Source: Mesobacillus harenae (GTDB lineage: Bacteria; Bacillota; Bacilli; Bacillales; Cytobacillaceae). From it: a stretch of 64,000 nucleotides of DNA. Shown here piece after piece: positions 1-8,979 of this stretch (positions are counted from its first letter, which is position 1; the number at the start of each line of letters is the position of its first letter). The position numbers and the translations under genes were made by a program. The stretch lies in contig NZ_JABUNR010000015.1 in assembly GCF_013343715.1 (NCBI RefSeq), forward strand, positions 62,001 to 126,000. The letters run 5' to 3'. The notes beneath the pieces are model-generated. The model was not told the DNA's origin, made no database searches, and worked only from the letters and a program-made list of their open reading frames with translations.

Positions 1-1
1 C

Positions 2-274
2 ATTTTCGAAAACATTGCAGGGAGCCTGCTGCTGGGGTTCTTAACCGGCTGGATGATCAACCGGCCATTTCGGGAATGGATTAAGCTTGGTTTAGGAGTC
101 GGGTTTTGCGGAGGATTTACAACTATGTCAACCCTTGCTGCGGATACGCTGTATTTAGGCAATGTTTTCTCCCTCGGTGATTCAATGGTCTATCTGGGAA
201 TCTCGTTATTTGCTGGTCTTGTTTTCGCATTTATCGGGCTAGTTCTGGGAACAAAATGGAGCGAGGTGAAATAA
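2..274 (+). CDS. crcB: CrcB/Fluc fluoride channel subunit, 5'-truncated by window edge
   Basis: C-terminal part of a small four-helix membrane protein that exports fluoride as a dimer. The reading frame is open from base 2, so the true start lies outside the window. The visible part has the NxxGS-type motif of the family (ENIAGSLLLG) and the GFCGGFTTMST segment that corresponds to the TTFSTF phenylalanine box; here the first Phe of that box is Met. It abuts a second crcB gene with no gap, the usual heterodimeric pair arrangement in Bacilli. Family assignment is firm; partner specificity is inferred. Confidence 0.9.
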   Translation: MFENIAGSLLLGFLTGWMINRPFREWIKLGLGVGFCGGFTTMSTLAADTLYLGNVFSLGDSMVYLGISLFAGLVFAFIGLVLGTKWSEVK

Positions 275-658
275 ATGGGCATCTTAACCTTAAGTTTGGG
301 AGGTGCATTGGGAGCCGTATCGCGTTATCTAATCGGGCTTGCCCTTATGAAAAAGTACCCCAAGCCCCCAATTCCGATCGCGATGTTAATAGTCAATGTG
401 CTTGGATCCTTTGGGTTAGGGCTATTTTTCGGACTTGCTTATCAAACCATTCCTCTAGGAGCCTATAAACATCCACTCTTCCTATTCCTCGGAATTGGCT
501 TCTGCGGGGCTTTTACAACCTTTTCGACCTTCAGCATGGAGACAATCGGTTTATTAAGGCAAAGACTCTACAAAAAAGCGATTTTGTATTTTGGGGTTTC
601 AATTGGGGGCAGTCTGTTAACGTTTTTGCTAGGCCTACAGGTCGGGAAGGTTTTATGA
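275..658 (+). CDS. crcB: CrcB/Fluc fluoride channel, second subunit
   Basis: 127-residue integral membrane protein of normal family length with about four hydrophobic helices. Family motifs are GALGAVSRYLIG near the N-terminus, NVLGSFGLG, and the canonical GFCGAFTTFSTFS fluoride-coordinating loop. The ATG follows the stop of the upstream crcB directly, and a GAGGTG ribosome site lies inside the end of that gene, so the two are probably translationally coupled. Together they would form a dual-topology dimer that removes cytoplasmic F-. No fluoride riboswitch can be seen because the promoter lies outside the window. Confidence 0.95.
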   Translation: MGILTLSLGGALGAVSRYLIGLALMKKYPKPPIPIAMLIVNVLGSFGLGLFFGLAYQTIPLGAYKHPLFLFLGIGFCGAFTTFSTFSMETIGLLRQRLYKKAILYFGVSIGGSLLTFLLGLQVGKVL

Positions 659-760
659 TTTCCTTTACATATTTCTCAGCATACGAAATTTTTGCTGTAT
701 GCTAGCAATTCGAAAATGATCATACAAATAGTCAAAGATCCAAATGAACAAGCAAAACAA

Positions 761-789
761 AGCCGGCAATTCATTTCATCTTGCCGGCT
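761..789 (-). terminator. Intrinsic terminator of the DUF3231 gene
   Basis: A perfect 9-bp inverted repeat (AGCCGGCAA / TTGCCGGCT) with an 11-nt loop is followed on the minus strand by a T-rich run (TTTGTTTTG). It sits just downstream of the minus-strand DUF3231 stop and also faces the end of crcB. Confidence 0.7.
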
Positions 790-799
790 CTGCTTCTTT

Positions 800-1807
800 T
801 CAAGACCCCTTAATTAAATCATTCCGGTCAGCAGCCATAGGCTGTTGTTCCATCCATCCTTCATTAATCATAATATTTGTCCCATCTTCAGCGAACTTTA
901 GGATCTCCGCTGTTAAGCGGGAATAGGCAGTGGCCAGATCGCTTCTCTGGCTTGTGGAAAGTGCCCTTCCATAATTGCTGATTCCTGAAAAATTCATCAT
1001 CCCAAAGTGAAACATCATAAGCTTTTCAGAAAATGGAGCTTCCGTTGAATCGGTTACCTCTTGTTCCCATGTCTGCGGTGCGGGAAGCTCCTCCGCCCTC
1101 AGGAGAGAACTGAAAATATTGATATGCTTTTCTGAAATTTGTTTGCCTCGCATGATATAATCACGGATCTTATCAGATTGTGCAACCTGTCCAAAGGCTA
1201 TGGCCATTGCCTCACCGAGATTATTGGTTTGAATATTAGCGTAGAGACTTGAAATTTCCATTCCGGTTAGCGGACGTTTTTCTGCAAAAAATCCCACCAA
1301 AAAGGATTGCTTATGAACAAATTCCACTTTTTCTGGGTACGGAATCGTTGGCGGGCGTATGGCCAGTCCTTTTTCTAATGAAAGAAGGGTAGCCTCAGTA
1401 TTTAATTGGATTGTTGACGAGAGACACTTTGAGAAAAGTGTAAGGACGTCATTGCGAAACATTTGCGGCAAAAGAAACCCGAAATTAGAGAGTCCTCCCT
1501 TTGCCATTTGATTAATATAGGTTAAATAAAATTTATCCGAGAATAGCCGAGGTGCCTCTAAGTTCACATCCTGTTCAGTGAAACCAATCGGAACAGGGAT
1601 ATTCTCTTCCGTAAATATTCCTTTGATCCTCTCAACACGCTGCTTTGAAATATCAAGTGCATGCTCAACAACCATCTTTATTTCTGGATCTTTGACTGTT
1701 TCAAGAAAATGGCTGTACACACAACCTGCCATACTGTCACTAATGTAAGTTTGGTGCAATCCTGTTAGTTCCACCGATGTTAATGGAATTGTTTGTTCCT
1801 GCTCCAC
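800..1807 (-). CDS. DUF3231 family protein (two-domain form)
   Basis: About 335-residue soluble, mostly helical protein of the DUF3231 family, common in spore-forming Bacilli and of unknown biochemical function. Two similar halves are visible: each begins with a segment like LTGLHQTYISDSMAGCVYSHF or PLTGMEISSLYANIQTNN and continues with helical bundles. A GTG start at 1807 is chosen because GGGAGGT sits 9 nt upstream; extending to the ATG at 1855 would add 16 residues that read through that ribosome site. A terminator follows at 761-789. A shorter DUF3231 relative lies at 18939-19493. Confidence 0.85.
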   Translation of the reverse strand: MEQEQTIPLTSVELTGLHQTYISDSMAGCVYSHFLETVKDPEIKMVVEHALDISKQRVERIKGIFTEENIPVPIGFTEQDVNLEAPRLFSDKFYLTYINQMAKGGLSNFGFLLPQMFRNDVLTLFSKCLSSTIQLNTEATLLSLEKGLAIRPPTIPYPEKVEFVHKQSFLVGFFAEKRPLTGMEISSLYANIQTNNLGEAMAIAFGQVAQSDKIRDYIMRGKQISEKHINIFSSLLRAEELPAPQTWEQEVTDSTEAPFSEKLMMFHFGMMNFSGISNYGRALSTSQRSDLATAYSRLTAEILKFAEDGTNIMINEGWMEQQPMAADRNDLIKGS

Positions 1808-1935
1808 CTTTTGTTTACCTCCCGAAATTGACCAATTTATGGGTAGGTTTCCCAAAAGGAATTCACATTATAATTTTATTTTTTGTTTAATTTCTTGACC
1901 GACGCAATTCTTTAAAGCTAATTTTAAAAATGATA

Positions 1936-1964
1936 TTGTTAAGAAACAATACTGGTTGTATAAT
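1936..1964 (+). promoter_or_regulatory. SigA-type promoter of the MerR gene
   Basis: TTGTTA and TATAAT hexamers are separated by exactly 17 bp, about 40 bases upstream of the MerR start. The -35 overlaps a small dyad (TTGTTAAGAAACAA), a possible operator for autoregulation. Promoter shape is seen directly; regulation is inferred. Confidence 0.65.
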
Positions 1965-2003
1965 AAGCAACATAACCATAACGTGATAGTTTGAGGTGAT
2001 ACC

Positions 2004-2405
2004 ATTGGGGCGAAGAAGCTAAGGATCGGGGAGTTAGCAGATAAAGTTAATGTTACAAAGAGAACGATAGATTATTATACAAATCTCGGATTATTAGAAG
2101 CAGAACGTTCTCCTTCGAATTACCGATATTATAGCTCTGCTTCAATTGAGCGCATCAATTTTATCGAGAAATGTAAAAAAGACGGAATGTCATTAGAAAT
2201 TATAAAAAAACGCCTGCTTGAAAAGGATACAGAAGAAATAGACGTCCTCGAGCTTAGGCTTAAAATGAAAAGCTTAGAAAAAGACGTTTCTAAGGTATTG
2301 GGTAAACTAGAAAAGAGCGATCAGCAAAATCGCGAATGTGTAAAAAAGCATGTATCACATGAAAGCCTGACACTTATTCAATCGCTGATCTTGCTGCTAA
2401 GCTAA
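2004..2405 (+). CDS. MerR family transcriptional regulator, apparent ATT start
   Basis: 133-residue regulator. The N-terminus carries a complete MerR winged helix (LRIGELADKVNVTKRTIDYY, then the YRYY wing), followed by a coiled-coil dimerisation helix and a short C-terminus containing a Cys. No ATG, GTG or TTG exists in frame upstream of the HTH before the TGA near 1992. The only sensible start is ATT at 2004, placed just after GAGGTGA and giving the family-like N-terminus MGAKKLRIGE. The next ATG (2187) would remove the whole DNA-binding domain. It sits 53 bp upstream of the YhdP-like gene, an arrangement I recall from the B. subtilis yhdQ-yhdP neighbourhood. A one-base sequencing error near the start is the main alternative. 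Confidence 0.75.
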   Translation: MGAKKLRIGELADKVNVTKRTIDYYTNLGLLEAERSPSNYRYYSSASIERINFIEKCKKDGMSLEIIKKRLLEKDTEEIDVLELRLKMKSLEKDVSKVLGKLEKSDQQNRECVKKHVSHESLTLIQSLILLLS

Positions 2406-2424
2406 ATAGATAACTTACTAAATC

Positions 2425-2461
2425 AGGAGGTGGAAGTCTTACTAAGTAAGACTGCTAATTG
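2425..2461 (+). promoter_or_regulatory. Ribosome site and TTG start bridged by a hairpin
   Basis: AGGAGG at 2425-2430 lies 28 nt before the TTG start at 2459, too far for normal initiation. Between them is a perfect 8-bp stem (AGTCTTAC / GTAAGACT, 2435-2442 and 2446-2453) with a TAA loop. Folding it would reduce the effective spacing to roughly 10 nt. A stop codon (TAA, 2456-2458) precedes the TTG in frame, so no earlier start exists. Confidence 0.65.
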
Positions 2462-3754
2462 ACCACTATAAATTTACTTTTAATTGTACTTTTAATCGCT
2501 TTAACCGGGTTTTTCGTAGCAACTGAGTTTGCTATTGTTAAAGTACGTACGTCAAGAATCGATCAATTGGTTACTGAAGGGAAAAAAGGTGCACTCTCAG
2601 CAAAACATGTTGTCAGCCATTTGGATGAATACCTGTCAGCCTGCCAGTTAGGGATAACAGTCACGGCCCTAGGGCTTGGGTGGTTAGGAAAGCCAACTGT
2701 GGATGCGCTGTTGCTTCCTGTAGTTCGTGCATTTGCGCTGAGTGAATCCGTAACAACCGTTTTGTCATTTGGAATTGCCTTCTCTCTAGTTACCTTTTTG
2801 CATGTTGTCGTAGGTGAACTTGCCCCGAAAACGGTGGCGATTCAAAAAGCAGAAGCGGTTACGCTCTTATTCGCAGTTCCGATTATCTGGTTCTATAAAT
2901 TAATGTATCCGATTATTTGGTTCCTGAATGGTTCTGCCCGTGTTCTCGTTGGCCTGTTCGGTTTAAAACCTGCCTCTGAACATGAAATAGCTCACACAGA
3001 AGAAGAATTGCGTATTTTATTATCTGAGAGCTATGAAAGCGGCGAAATCAATAAAAACGAATTGAAATATATGAACAATATCTTTGAGTTCGACGAGAGA
3101 ATCGCCAAAGAAATCATGGTCCCGCGTACCGAGATCGTCACGATTTCCATCTCAGATACTCTAAACGATGTTATGAATATTATTAAAGAGGAGAACTACA
3201 CCCGCTACCCGGTAGTCGATGGGGACAAAGATAATATTCTCGGATTCATCAATATTAAGGAATTTTTAACGGCAAAGCTATTTGAAACTGAAAAAGACCG
3301 CGAACTCGAGCTGAATTCTTTTATTAACCCAGTTATCCGTGTCATCGAAACGATTCACATCCACGATTTATTAGTAAAAATGCAAAAAGAACGCACCCAT
3401 ATTGCGATCCTAATGGATGAATACGGCGGAACTTCAGGAGTCGTTACGGTTGAGGATATCATCGAAGAAATCGTTGGAGAGATTAGAGACGAATTCGATG
3501 AAGATGAAATCTCGGAAATCCGTAAAATAAAAGATGATCACTATCTTTTAGATGGTAAATTGCTCGTTAACGATGTTAACAACCTATTAGGAACAGATTT
3601 GTCGGACGAAGAAGTCGATACAATCGGCGGCTGGTTCTTAACCCAGAACTTCGATGCCGAAATCGGAACAGAGATAGAAGCAGACGGATTTCTCTTCAAA
3701 GTTCACGAAATGGAAAGCCACCATGTGCAATATTTAGAAGTTTTAAAGCAATAA
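2459..3754 (+). CDS. CNNM/CBS-domain transporter (YhdP/MpfA-like, 'hemolysin family')
   Basis: 431-residue membrane protein. Residues 1-185 form a DUF21/CNNM region with several hydrophobic helices, residues ~205-330 a CBS pair ([10 protein letters not shown]..., then [24 protein letters not shown]), and the tail is a CorC/HlyC domain. In B. subtilis the related YhdP (MpfA) exports Mg2+; that role is inferred here. The TTG start matches the family N-terminus ([22 protein letters not shown]), and the in-frame TAA immediately upstream excludes an earlier start. It probably shares an operon with the MerR gene upstream. A terminator follows at 3767-3795. Confidence 0.9.
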   Translation: MTTINLLLIVLLIALTGFFVATEFAIVKVRTSRIDQLVTEGKKGALSAKHVVSHLDEYLSACQLGITVTALGLGWLGKPTVDALLLPVVRAFALSESVTTVLSFGIAFSLVTFLHVVVGELAPKTVAIQKAEAVTLLFAVPIIWFYKLMYPIIWFLNGSARVLVGLFGLKPASEHEIAHTEEELRILLSESYESGEINKNELKYMNNIFEFDERIAKEIMVPRTEIVTISISDTLNDVMNIIKEENYTRYPVVDGDKDNILGFINIKEFLTAKLFETEKDRELELNSFINPVIRVIETIHIHDLLVKMQKERTHIAILMDEYGGTSGVVTVEDIIEEIVGEIRDEFDEDEISEIRKIKDDHYLLDGKLLVNDVNNLLGTDLSDEEVDTIGGWFLTQNFDAEIGTEIEADGFLFKVHEMESHHVQYLEVLKQ

Positions 3755-3766
3755 GGTGTGAATGAG

Positions 3767-3795
3767 CCGGATTTCCTTAGGGAGATCCGGTTTTT
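3767..3795 (+). terminator. Intrinsic terminator after YhdP-like gene
   Basis: A 10-bp stem (CCGGATTTCC / GGAGATCCGG, one G-U pair) with a 4-nt loop is followed by TTTTT. Confidence 0.8.
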
Positions 3796-3870
3796 ATGCT
3801 TATTTTGGGCAAATTCCTGCTGCACGCTACTTTAAATAGGCTATATGGGCTTTGCGACAGGCGGATTTTT

Positions 3871-4530
3871 GCCATGGGAGACCTGATTTTGGACTAATGC
3901 ATCATTGGCGGACATTTATAGGTTGGACATTTTATTTTATGCATCGTTCCTTCTCGTTTATCGATCATAAAAATGGCTTTATTGCCAAACCTGTGTCCAA
4001 ATCGTGAACTCCCCACCCACCAACCGAAAAGCAAATTACGATTTTTCAAAAAAACCTACAACCTGATCATAGAGCGGATTACATACAACCCGATCCCAAA
4101 TCTCCATACAACTTCCAGCCCATAGCCCGCTAAAAAGAGCCTGATTCCCCAAAAGGAATCAGGCTCCAACAATCTAAAAGCACTGCAGCGGGAGCAATTC
4201 ACGAAACTAAGCTTGTACCAATCATAAATGTCCAACCTGGTATGAAGATAGAACCACCAGCCATTGGCTGCCATGAGAGACCTAATTGTGGACTAATGCA
4301 TCATTGGCGGGCGTTTATCGATCAAACATGGTCATTTATGCATCGTTCATCCTCGTTTATCGATCATAAAAATGATTTTATTGCCAAACCCGTGTCCAAA
4401 TCGTGAACTACCGCACCCACCAACCGAAAGGCAAATTACGATTTTTCAAAAAACCTATAACCTATCCAAGAGAGAACTTCAAATAAAAAGAGCCCGATTC
4501 CCCATAAGGGAATCAGGCTCCAGCAATCTA
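3871..4530. repeat. Imperfect tandem duplication, ~400-bp period, each copy ending in a terminator hairpin
   Basis: Two direct copies start at 3871 and 4270 (both with GCCATG). Shared blocks include GGACTAATGCATCATTGGCG, TTTATCGATCATAAAAAT, GTGTCCAAATCGTGAACT and GCAAATTACGATTTTTCAAA. Both copies then carry the same hairpin (GAGCCTGATTCCCC type) at 4137-4166 and 4490-4520. Copy 1 has about 60 extra bases before its hairpin. No convincing gene lies in this 740-bp stretch. The duplication seems to have carried along the 3' flank and terminator of the ywqA-like gene. Confidence 0.8.
4485..4520 (-). terminator. Intrinsic terminator of the SNF2 helicase gene
   Basis: A 13-bp stem (GAGCCTGATTCCC with GGGAATCGGGCTC on the minus strand) is followed by TTTTT, just past the minus-strand stop at 4539. 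A duplicate of this hairpin lies at 4137-4166. Confidence 0.8.
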
Positions 4531-4538
4531 AATTTAAT

Positions 4539-7364
4539 CTACCCCAGGCCAACCAAATCCTGCAGCTCACCAGTCGACAGCTCGGTAATCCAGCTGTCGC
4601 TCTGGATGATTTCATCGTTCAATGCTTGTTTTTTCTCAAGCATGGCATCAATTTTCTCTTCAAGTGTGCCGGTTGAGATCATTTTATGAACATGCACGAA
4701 ACGGCTTTGGCCGATGCGGTGCGCACGGTCAGTGGCCTGATTTTCAACAGCGGGATTCCACCAGCGGTCATAGTGAATAACATGGTTTGCTGCGGTCAGG
4801 TTCAATCCAGTTCCGCCCGCCTTAAGCGATAAGAGGAAGACCGGATATTTGCGGTCCTGGAACCGGGCAATCATTTCGTCCCGCTTCGCTTTAGGCGTGC
4901 TGCCATTCAAGAACGGCACTTCAATGCCATACTTATCGTTCAGCACTTTGCGGATCATGTCACCCATCCCAATATACTGGGTAAAAATAATGCAGCTTTC
5001 ATCCTGCTCGAGGACCGAACCAACGAGCTCGACGAGTTTTTCCATCTTCGCAGACCGGTCGATCAACCCGGATGGCTTTTCTTCCTTCAAATAAAGGGCA
5101 GGGTGGTTGCACAGCTGCTTCAGGCGGCTCAGCATCTGCAAAATCAAGCCCTTGCGCTGGAAGCCGGTCAGTTTTTCAATATCGGCAAACGTATCGCGTA
5201 CCAAATGCTCGTACAGCGAAGCCTGCTCCGCGGTCAGCGGGCAATATTCCTTCTGCTCTAGCTTATCCGGCAAATTGAGCGCAACCTCTTCATCCTTCTT
5301 TGTCCGCCTTAATAAAAACGGCCGGACTAATGCCTGCAGGCGAGTGATCCTTGCTTTGTCGCCTTCTTTTTCAATCGGTAAAATGAATTCCTTTTGAAAG
5401 CGGCCAGCACTGCCGAGATACCCATGATTGATAAAATCGAAAATCGACCACAGCTCGGACAGGCGGTTTTCCATCGGTGTCCCAGTCAAAGCAACAAAAT
5501 GCTTGCCCTTTAAGCCGCGAACCGCACGGGATTGCTTTGTTTCCGCATTTTTAATATTCTGCGCTTCATCAATGGCAACCGTGCTCCACTCAAACTCTTC
5601 AAGACTCTCAAAGTCCAAGTGCGTTAACCCGTACGAACTCAGCACGATGTCCGCTTCCCGGGCAGCTGCTTCAAACTCTTCACCCTTTAAACGGGTCGAG
5701 CCATAATGCAGGTATACCTTGAGACTCGGCGCGAACCGCTCAATTTCTTTTTGCCAGTTGCCAAGCACAGAAGTTGGGCAGATGATCAGCGCCGTGCCGT
5801 CACCTTCTTCATCCTTCACCGACAGCAAATACGAAATCAGCTGAATCGTTTTTCCAAGTCCCATATCATCGGCAAGACACGCGCCAAACCCGTGCTTCCG
5901 TAAAAATAGCAGCCAGCTCATGCCAAGCTTTTGGTAAGGGCGGAGTTCACCATGCAAGCCTTCAGGCACTGGAGCTTCGGGAATTTCCTTTGTTTCCGAC
6001 AGTTGGCGCATCATTTGCTTCCAGTGCCGGTTTAATTCAATCTGAATCCGCGCAAACGAGGCGTTATCATGCAAATCAGATTCAAGCTTCTCCTCATCTG
6101 GAACAAGCTCCTGGCTCAACAGATCGCGGATTTGCAAGCCTTCGCGGTCGGCTTTTTTCATCAAATCCTGAATCTGCTTAATAAAGCCGGGATCAAGCTT
6201 GACCCACTTGCCCTTAATATAGACAAGACGCCGCTTCTCGCTGACAAGCTGCTGGAATTCATCCTCGCTCAAGTCAACGCCATTCATCGAAAAGCGCCAG
6301 TTATAATCAAGCATCGCGTTTAAGCCGACAAACGACGGCCGGTGGCTCGCCTGGCCCTTCAGACGCGCTTTTACCTTGAGGTTTGCATTCTTGATCGCTT
6401 CCCACCAGGATGGAAGGAGAATTTCAACACCAAGCGCAATCAAGGTTTCGCTCGACTCCGTTAAAAACTGCCACGCATCTTCTTCCTCTAACCGGCTTTT
6501 CAGATGGCCATCCTCATCAAGTTCAGGCAATAGCCTTAAAATCCGCGCCTCATCACGATCAATTTTATGATCATAGCGATCCCAGCCAGCCGGAAACTCA
6601 CCATAATCTTTAGCCGAAATCATCACGTCCGGATTGTCTTTCCCACGTAAAAATAATGACAAGGTCCAGTCAGTAGCATCTTCCTCAGGCTCCTCCAGCC
6701 GAATCCCAACAGTAAACGGAGCGGGATCCTCCTTAAGACCAATCCACTCAAGCCAGCTTTCTTCCTCGAAAAAAGCAGCAAGCTGACGGGACGAAAGCTG
6801 ACTGTTCCGCAGGACATCCAGCTTTTCGCGCAGCAAGTATTTCATCGCCCGATTTTCGTTAAAATAAGACTCCAGCGCATCGTGGAACAAATTCTCCATG
6901 AACGGGCGCGTCTCAATTTCACCAGTCCCAGTTTCAACAGATTCCTCCCAAAACGAGGGGCCAAATTCATCCTCAACCCGCTCAGGCAGCCTCCAGCGGA
7001 ATTGTTCCTCGCCGAGGCCGTTAAAATCCGGGAACCATTCTTTTTCAATAATCGCATCATAAATCGCATGGCTCGAAGCCAGGCAGGTTTCCGCAAGCTC
7101 ATTCCAGTCCCACTCAATCATCCGGTTAAAGCCCTCGCTCGAGAACAGGGTGACAAGCTGCCAGCCGCTCAGTACAACGCCAGGCACGCCGTCTTGCTTC
7201 GTCACCTCGAGCACTGTGCCGTAATAGCTTTCTTTATGGCTGTGGAACAGAAGCTGCTGCCATCTGGCAGGATCTAGCTTCTTTCCATGATAATTATCTG
7301 CACTCAGGAAAAAGCGATCTTCATATGGCTGCACATTTATTTTTAAATAGCGTGTTTTAATCAT
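4539..7364 (-). CDS. ywqA: SNF2-family DEAD/DEAH helicase (YwqA-like)
   Basis: 941-residue Swi2/Snf2 ATPase, close to the length known for B. subtilis YwqA. The N-terminal half is the SNF2-associated bacterial domain. The ATPase core has Walker A (DDMGLGKT, ~residue 500), a DEAQ Walker B (~597), the LTGTPMENRL motif, and the helicase C domain ending in DRAHRIGQ (~880). It would translocate on DNA and remodel protein-DNA complexes; the exact role is not established. Its ATG overlaps the end of the SWIM-protein gene by 8 bp, showing translational coupling. Substrate is unknown. Confidence 0.92.
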   Translation of the reverse strand: MIKTRYLKINVQPYEDRFFLSADNYHGKKLDPARWQQLLFHSHKESYYGTVLEVTKQDGVPGVVLSGWQLVTLFSSEGFNRMIEWDWNELAETCLASSHAIYDAIIEKEWFPDFNGLGEEQFRWRLPERVEDEFGPSFWEESVETGTGEIETRPFMENLFHDALESYFNENRAMKYLLREKLDVLRNSQLSSRQLAAFFEEESWLEWIGLKEDPAPFTVGIRLEEPEEDATDWTLSLFLRGKDNPDVMISAKDYGEFPAGWDRYDHKIDRDEARILRLLPELDEDGHLKSRLEEEDAWQFLTESSETLIALGVEILLPSWWEAIKNANLKVKARLKGQASHRPSFVGLNAMLDYNWRFSMNGVDLSEDEFQQLVSEKRRLVYIKGKWVKLDPGFIKQIQDLMKKADREGLQIRDLLSQELVPDEEKLESDLHDNASFARIQIELNRHWKQMMRQLSETKEIPEAPVPEGLHGELRPYQKLGMSWLLFLRKHGFGACLADDMGLGKTIQLISYLLSVKDEEGDGTALIICPTSVLGNWQKEIERFAPSLKVYLHYGSTRLKGEEFEAAAREADIVLSSYGLTHLDFESLEEFEWSTVAIDEAQNIKNAETKQSRAVRGLKGKHFVALTGTPMENRLSELWSIFDFINHGYLGSAGRFQKEFILPIEKEGDKARITRLQALVRPFLLRRTKKDEEVALNLPDKLEQKEYCPLTAEQASLYEHLVRDTFADIEKLTGFQRKGLILQMLSRLKQLCNHPALYLKEEKPSGLIDRSAKMEKLVELVGSVLEQDESCIIFTQYIGMGDMIRKVLNDKYGIEVPFLNGSTPKAKRDEMIARFQDRKYPVFLLSLKAGGTGLNLTAANHVIHYDRWWNPAVENQATDRAHRIGQSRFVHVHKMISTGTLEEKIDAMLEKKQALNDEIIQSDSWITELSTGELQDLVGLG

Positions 7365-8979
7365 CGATTAGCTTTCCCTTTCTGCATTCTTCATGGAAGG
7401 CCTTAAGCCGTTTCGTCCGAACGAGGAGCGTTTCCATAAATGCTTCCCACTCATCCATTTGCTTCACTTTTTTATAGAGAGTCCGCAGCTTCTTCATCTG
7501 GCGGACAGCCTGTTTGTAATGGGTGCGGCTTTTCATATCAATCTGCCGCTGAATAAATTGGTGATAGAGCGGAAACAGCACCTGAGGGGCGCGTTTGCCT
7601 ACCTCTTTTAGCTGATCCTTTGAAATCATCGTCACATCATAGCCGGCCATCGTTTGGAGCTCAGCCCATTTATCAAATGACTCAGCCTCCGCTAAAAATT
7701 CATCATACTCCCAGTAGCTGTAGGGAAGGGCATGAATAAGCGCCCGCTCAAGCAGGTCAGCACGGCCCGTTTCCCGGCACGCCGGCTTGATCAGCCGAAT
7801 CATCATTTTGGCAAAATCACGGCTTTTATAATAATGATTAAGCTCAGCTAGATAGCCCTCTAAGCGCTGGACGCACAGCTCGGCATACGGAATCAGCCGC
7901 GTCCACGCCCGCTGCTCACTAAGCTGCTCAAGCCAGTACAGCATATAGGGAAGAGCATTGTTATTCATTTTTGAAAGCAGTTTCAGCGCCTGCTCATCAT
8001 TTCGGGAGAGAAAATCCTGATGAATCAGCCCAAACGGCTCCAATCCGGCTGATCCCTGTTGGATGACAGTCTCAAGCCGGTCCCGTTCCGCCTCGCGCCA
8101 TTCCGTCTTTTTCAGCACATCCGACCAGAGCGTCCGGTAAAGGAACATTCCTTCATATTCAAGCGTTTCACTAACATCCAATAGCAGGGCTGCATCCTCA
8201 GCAAGCCGCTGTAAAAATTCATCAAACGAAAACGGCAGTGTCTGAAACGACAATTTATCAGCTGCATTTTCGGTATCCTCAATGAGAGAATGAAACAAAT
8301 AGCGATAATAGCGGCTGACCGTTTCATCATCATAGCCAAGCTCACCGGTAAACCGTGCAAGCCTGTTCAAGGAATACACTCCGCTCACAAGCTCATAAAG
8401 AATCCGCCACTCCTTTTCAACAGGTGCTGCAGCGCGCAGCTTCCGCAAATAGGCCTGGAACAAATCAGGGATTACATACGGTTTTGGCGCGCCCTGATCC
8501 GCTAAAATCGAATCAAACGTTTCCTCAAAAGTGTTAATCCAATTATCATAAGAGGCCTCAAGTGAGTTCGCTGATTTCAGCAAATCCTTAGCTCGCTGCA
8601 CTCCCCACGTTTCAGCAACATTTTTTTCGCGCAAGGGCTTGCGCCAAGCTTCAACCCACTCAGACACACTGCCTGTTCGTGAATAAGCCTGAAAAAACGC
8701 CGCAAGACGATGACGGCAAAACGCTTCTCCTGGACACGAGCAGCGGCTGTCTTCAGGGTTATGTAAGTTGATGCTCGCCGCCACAGGCGTCACATCCTGG
8801 ACACCCGCTTTAAGCATATCTCCATCAATTCTTGCAAAGCTGACCACACCTTGGCGATACAGCATCAAGCCCTTTTGGACAAGTCTTACATCACTTTCAT
8901 TTTCCGGCTGAAGCATTTGTGACAGTTTTTCCGCGGCAGCCTGAAGCAATTCGGCTTGGGTTTCTGTAATCGGCGCCAT
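7357..8979 (-). CDS. ywqB: SWIM zinc-finger protein (YwqB-like)
   Basis: 540-residue cytoplasmic protein. A SWIM zinc motif of form CxCx5CxH is visible at C80, C82, C88 and H90 (RCSCPGEAFCRH). The remainder is helix-rich without recognisable catalytic motifs. The start is supported by GGAGAG 7 nt upstream of the ATG. It overlaps the start of the SNF2 helicase gene, and this pairing is conserved in Bacilli; SWIM proteins encoded next to SNF2 ATPases are thought to act as their partners. Direct function is unknown. Confidence 0.88.
   Translation of the reverse strand: MAPITETQAELLQAAAEKLSQMLQPENESDVRLVQKGLMLYRQGVVSFARIDGDMLKAGVQDVTPVAASINLHNPEDSRCSCPGEAFCRHRLAAFFQAYSRTGSVSEWVEAWRKPLREKNVAETWGVQRAKDLLKSANSLEASYDNWINTFEETFDSILADQGAPKPYVIPDLFQAYLRKLRAAAPVEKEWRILYELVSGVYSLNRLARFTGELGYDDETVSRYYRYLFHSLIEDTENAADKLSFQTLPFSFDEFLQRLAEDAALLLDVSETLEYEGMFLYRTLWSDVLKKTEWREAERDRLETVIQQGSAGLEPFGLIHQDFLSRNDEQALKLLSKMNNNALPYMLYWLEQLSEQRAWTRLIPYAELCVQRLEGYLAELNHYYKSRDFAKMMIRLIKPACRETGRADLLERALIHALPYSYWEYDEFLAEAESFDKWAELQTMAGYDVTMISKDQLKEVGKRAPQVLFPLYHQFIQRQIDMKSRTHYKQAVRQMKKLRTLYKKVKQMDEWEAFMETLLVRTKRLKAFHEECRKGKLIDD

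Noticed and set aside
4056..4274. 72-codon minus-strand frame in the tandem duplication
   Set aside because: It includes the duplicated terminator hairpin, is not preserved in the second copy and has no ribosome site.
6882..7277. 131-codon plus-strand frame inside the SNF2 helicase gene
   Set aside because: It is fully antisense to a well-supported gene and has no ribosome site; long antisense frames are expected in this codon-biased gene.
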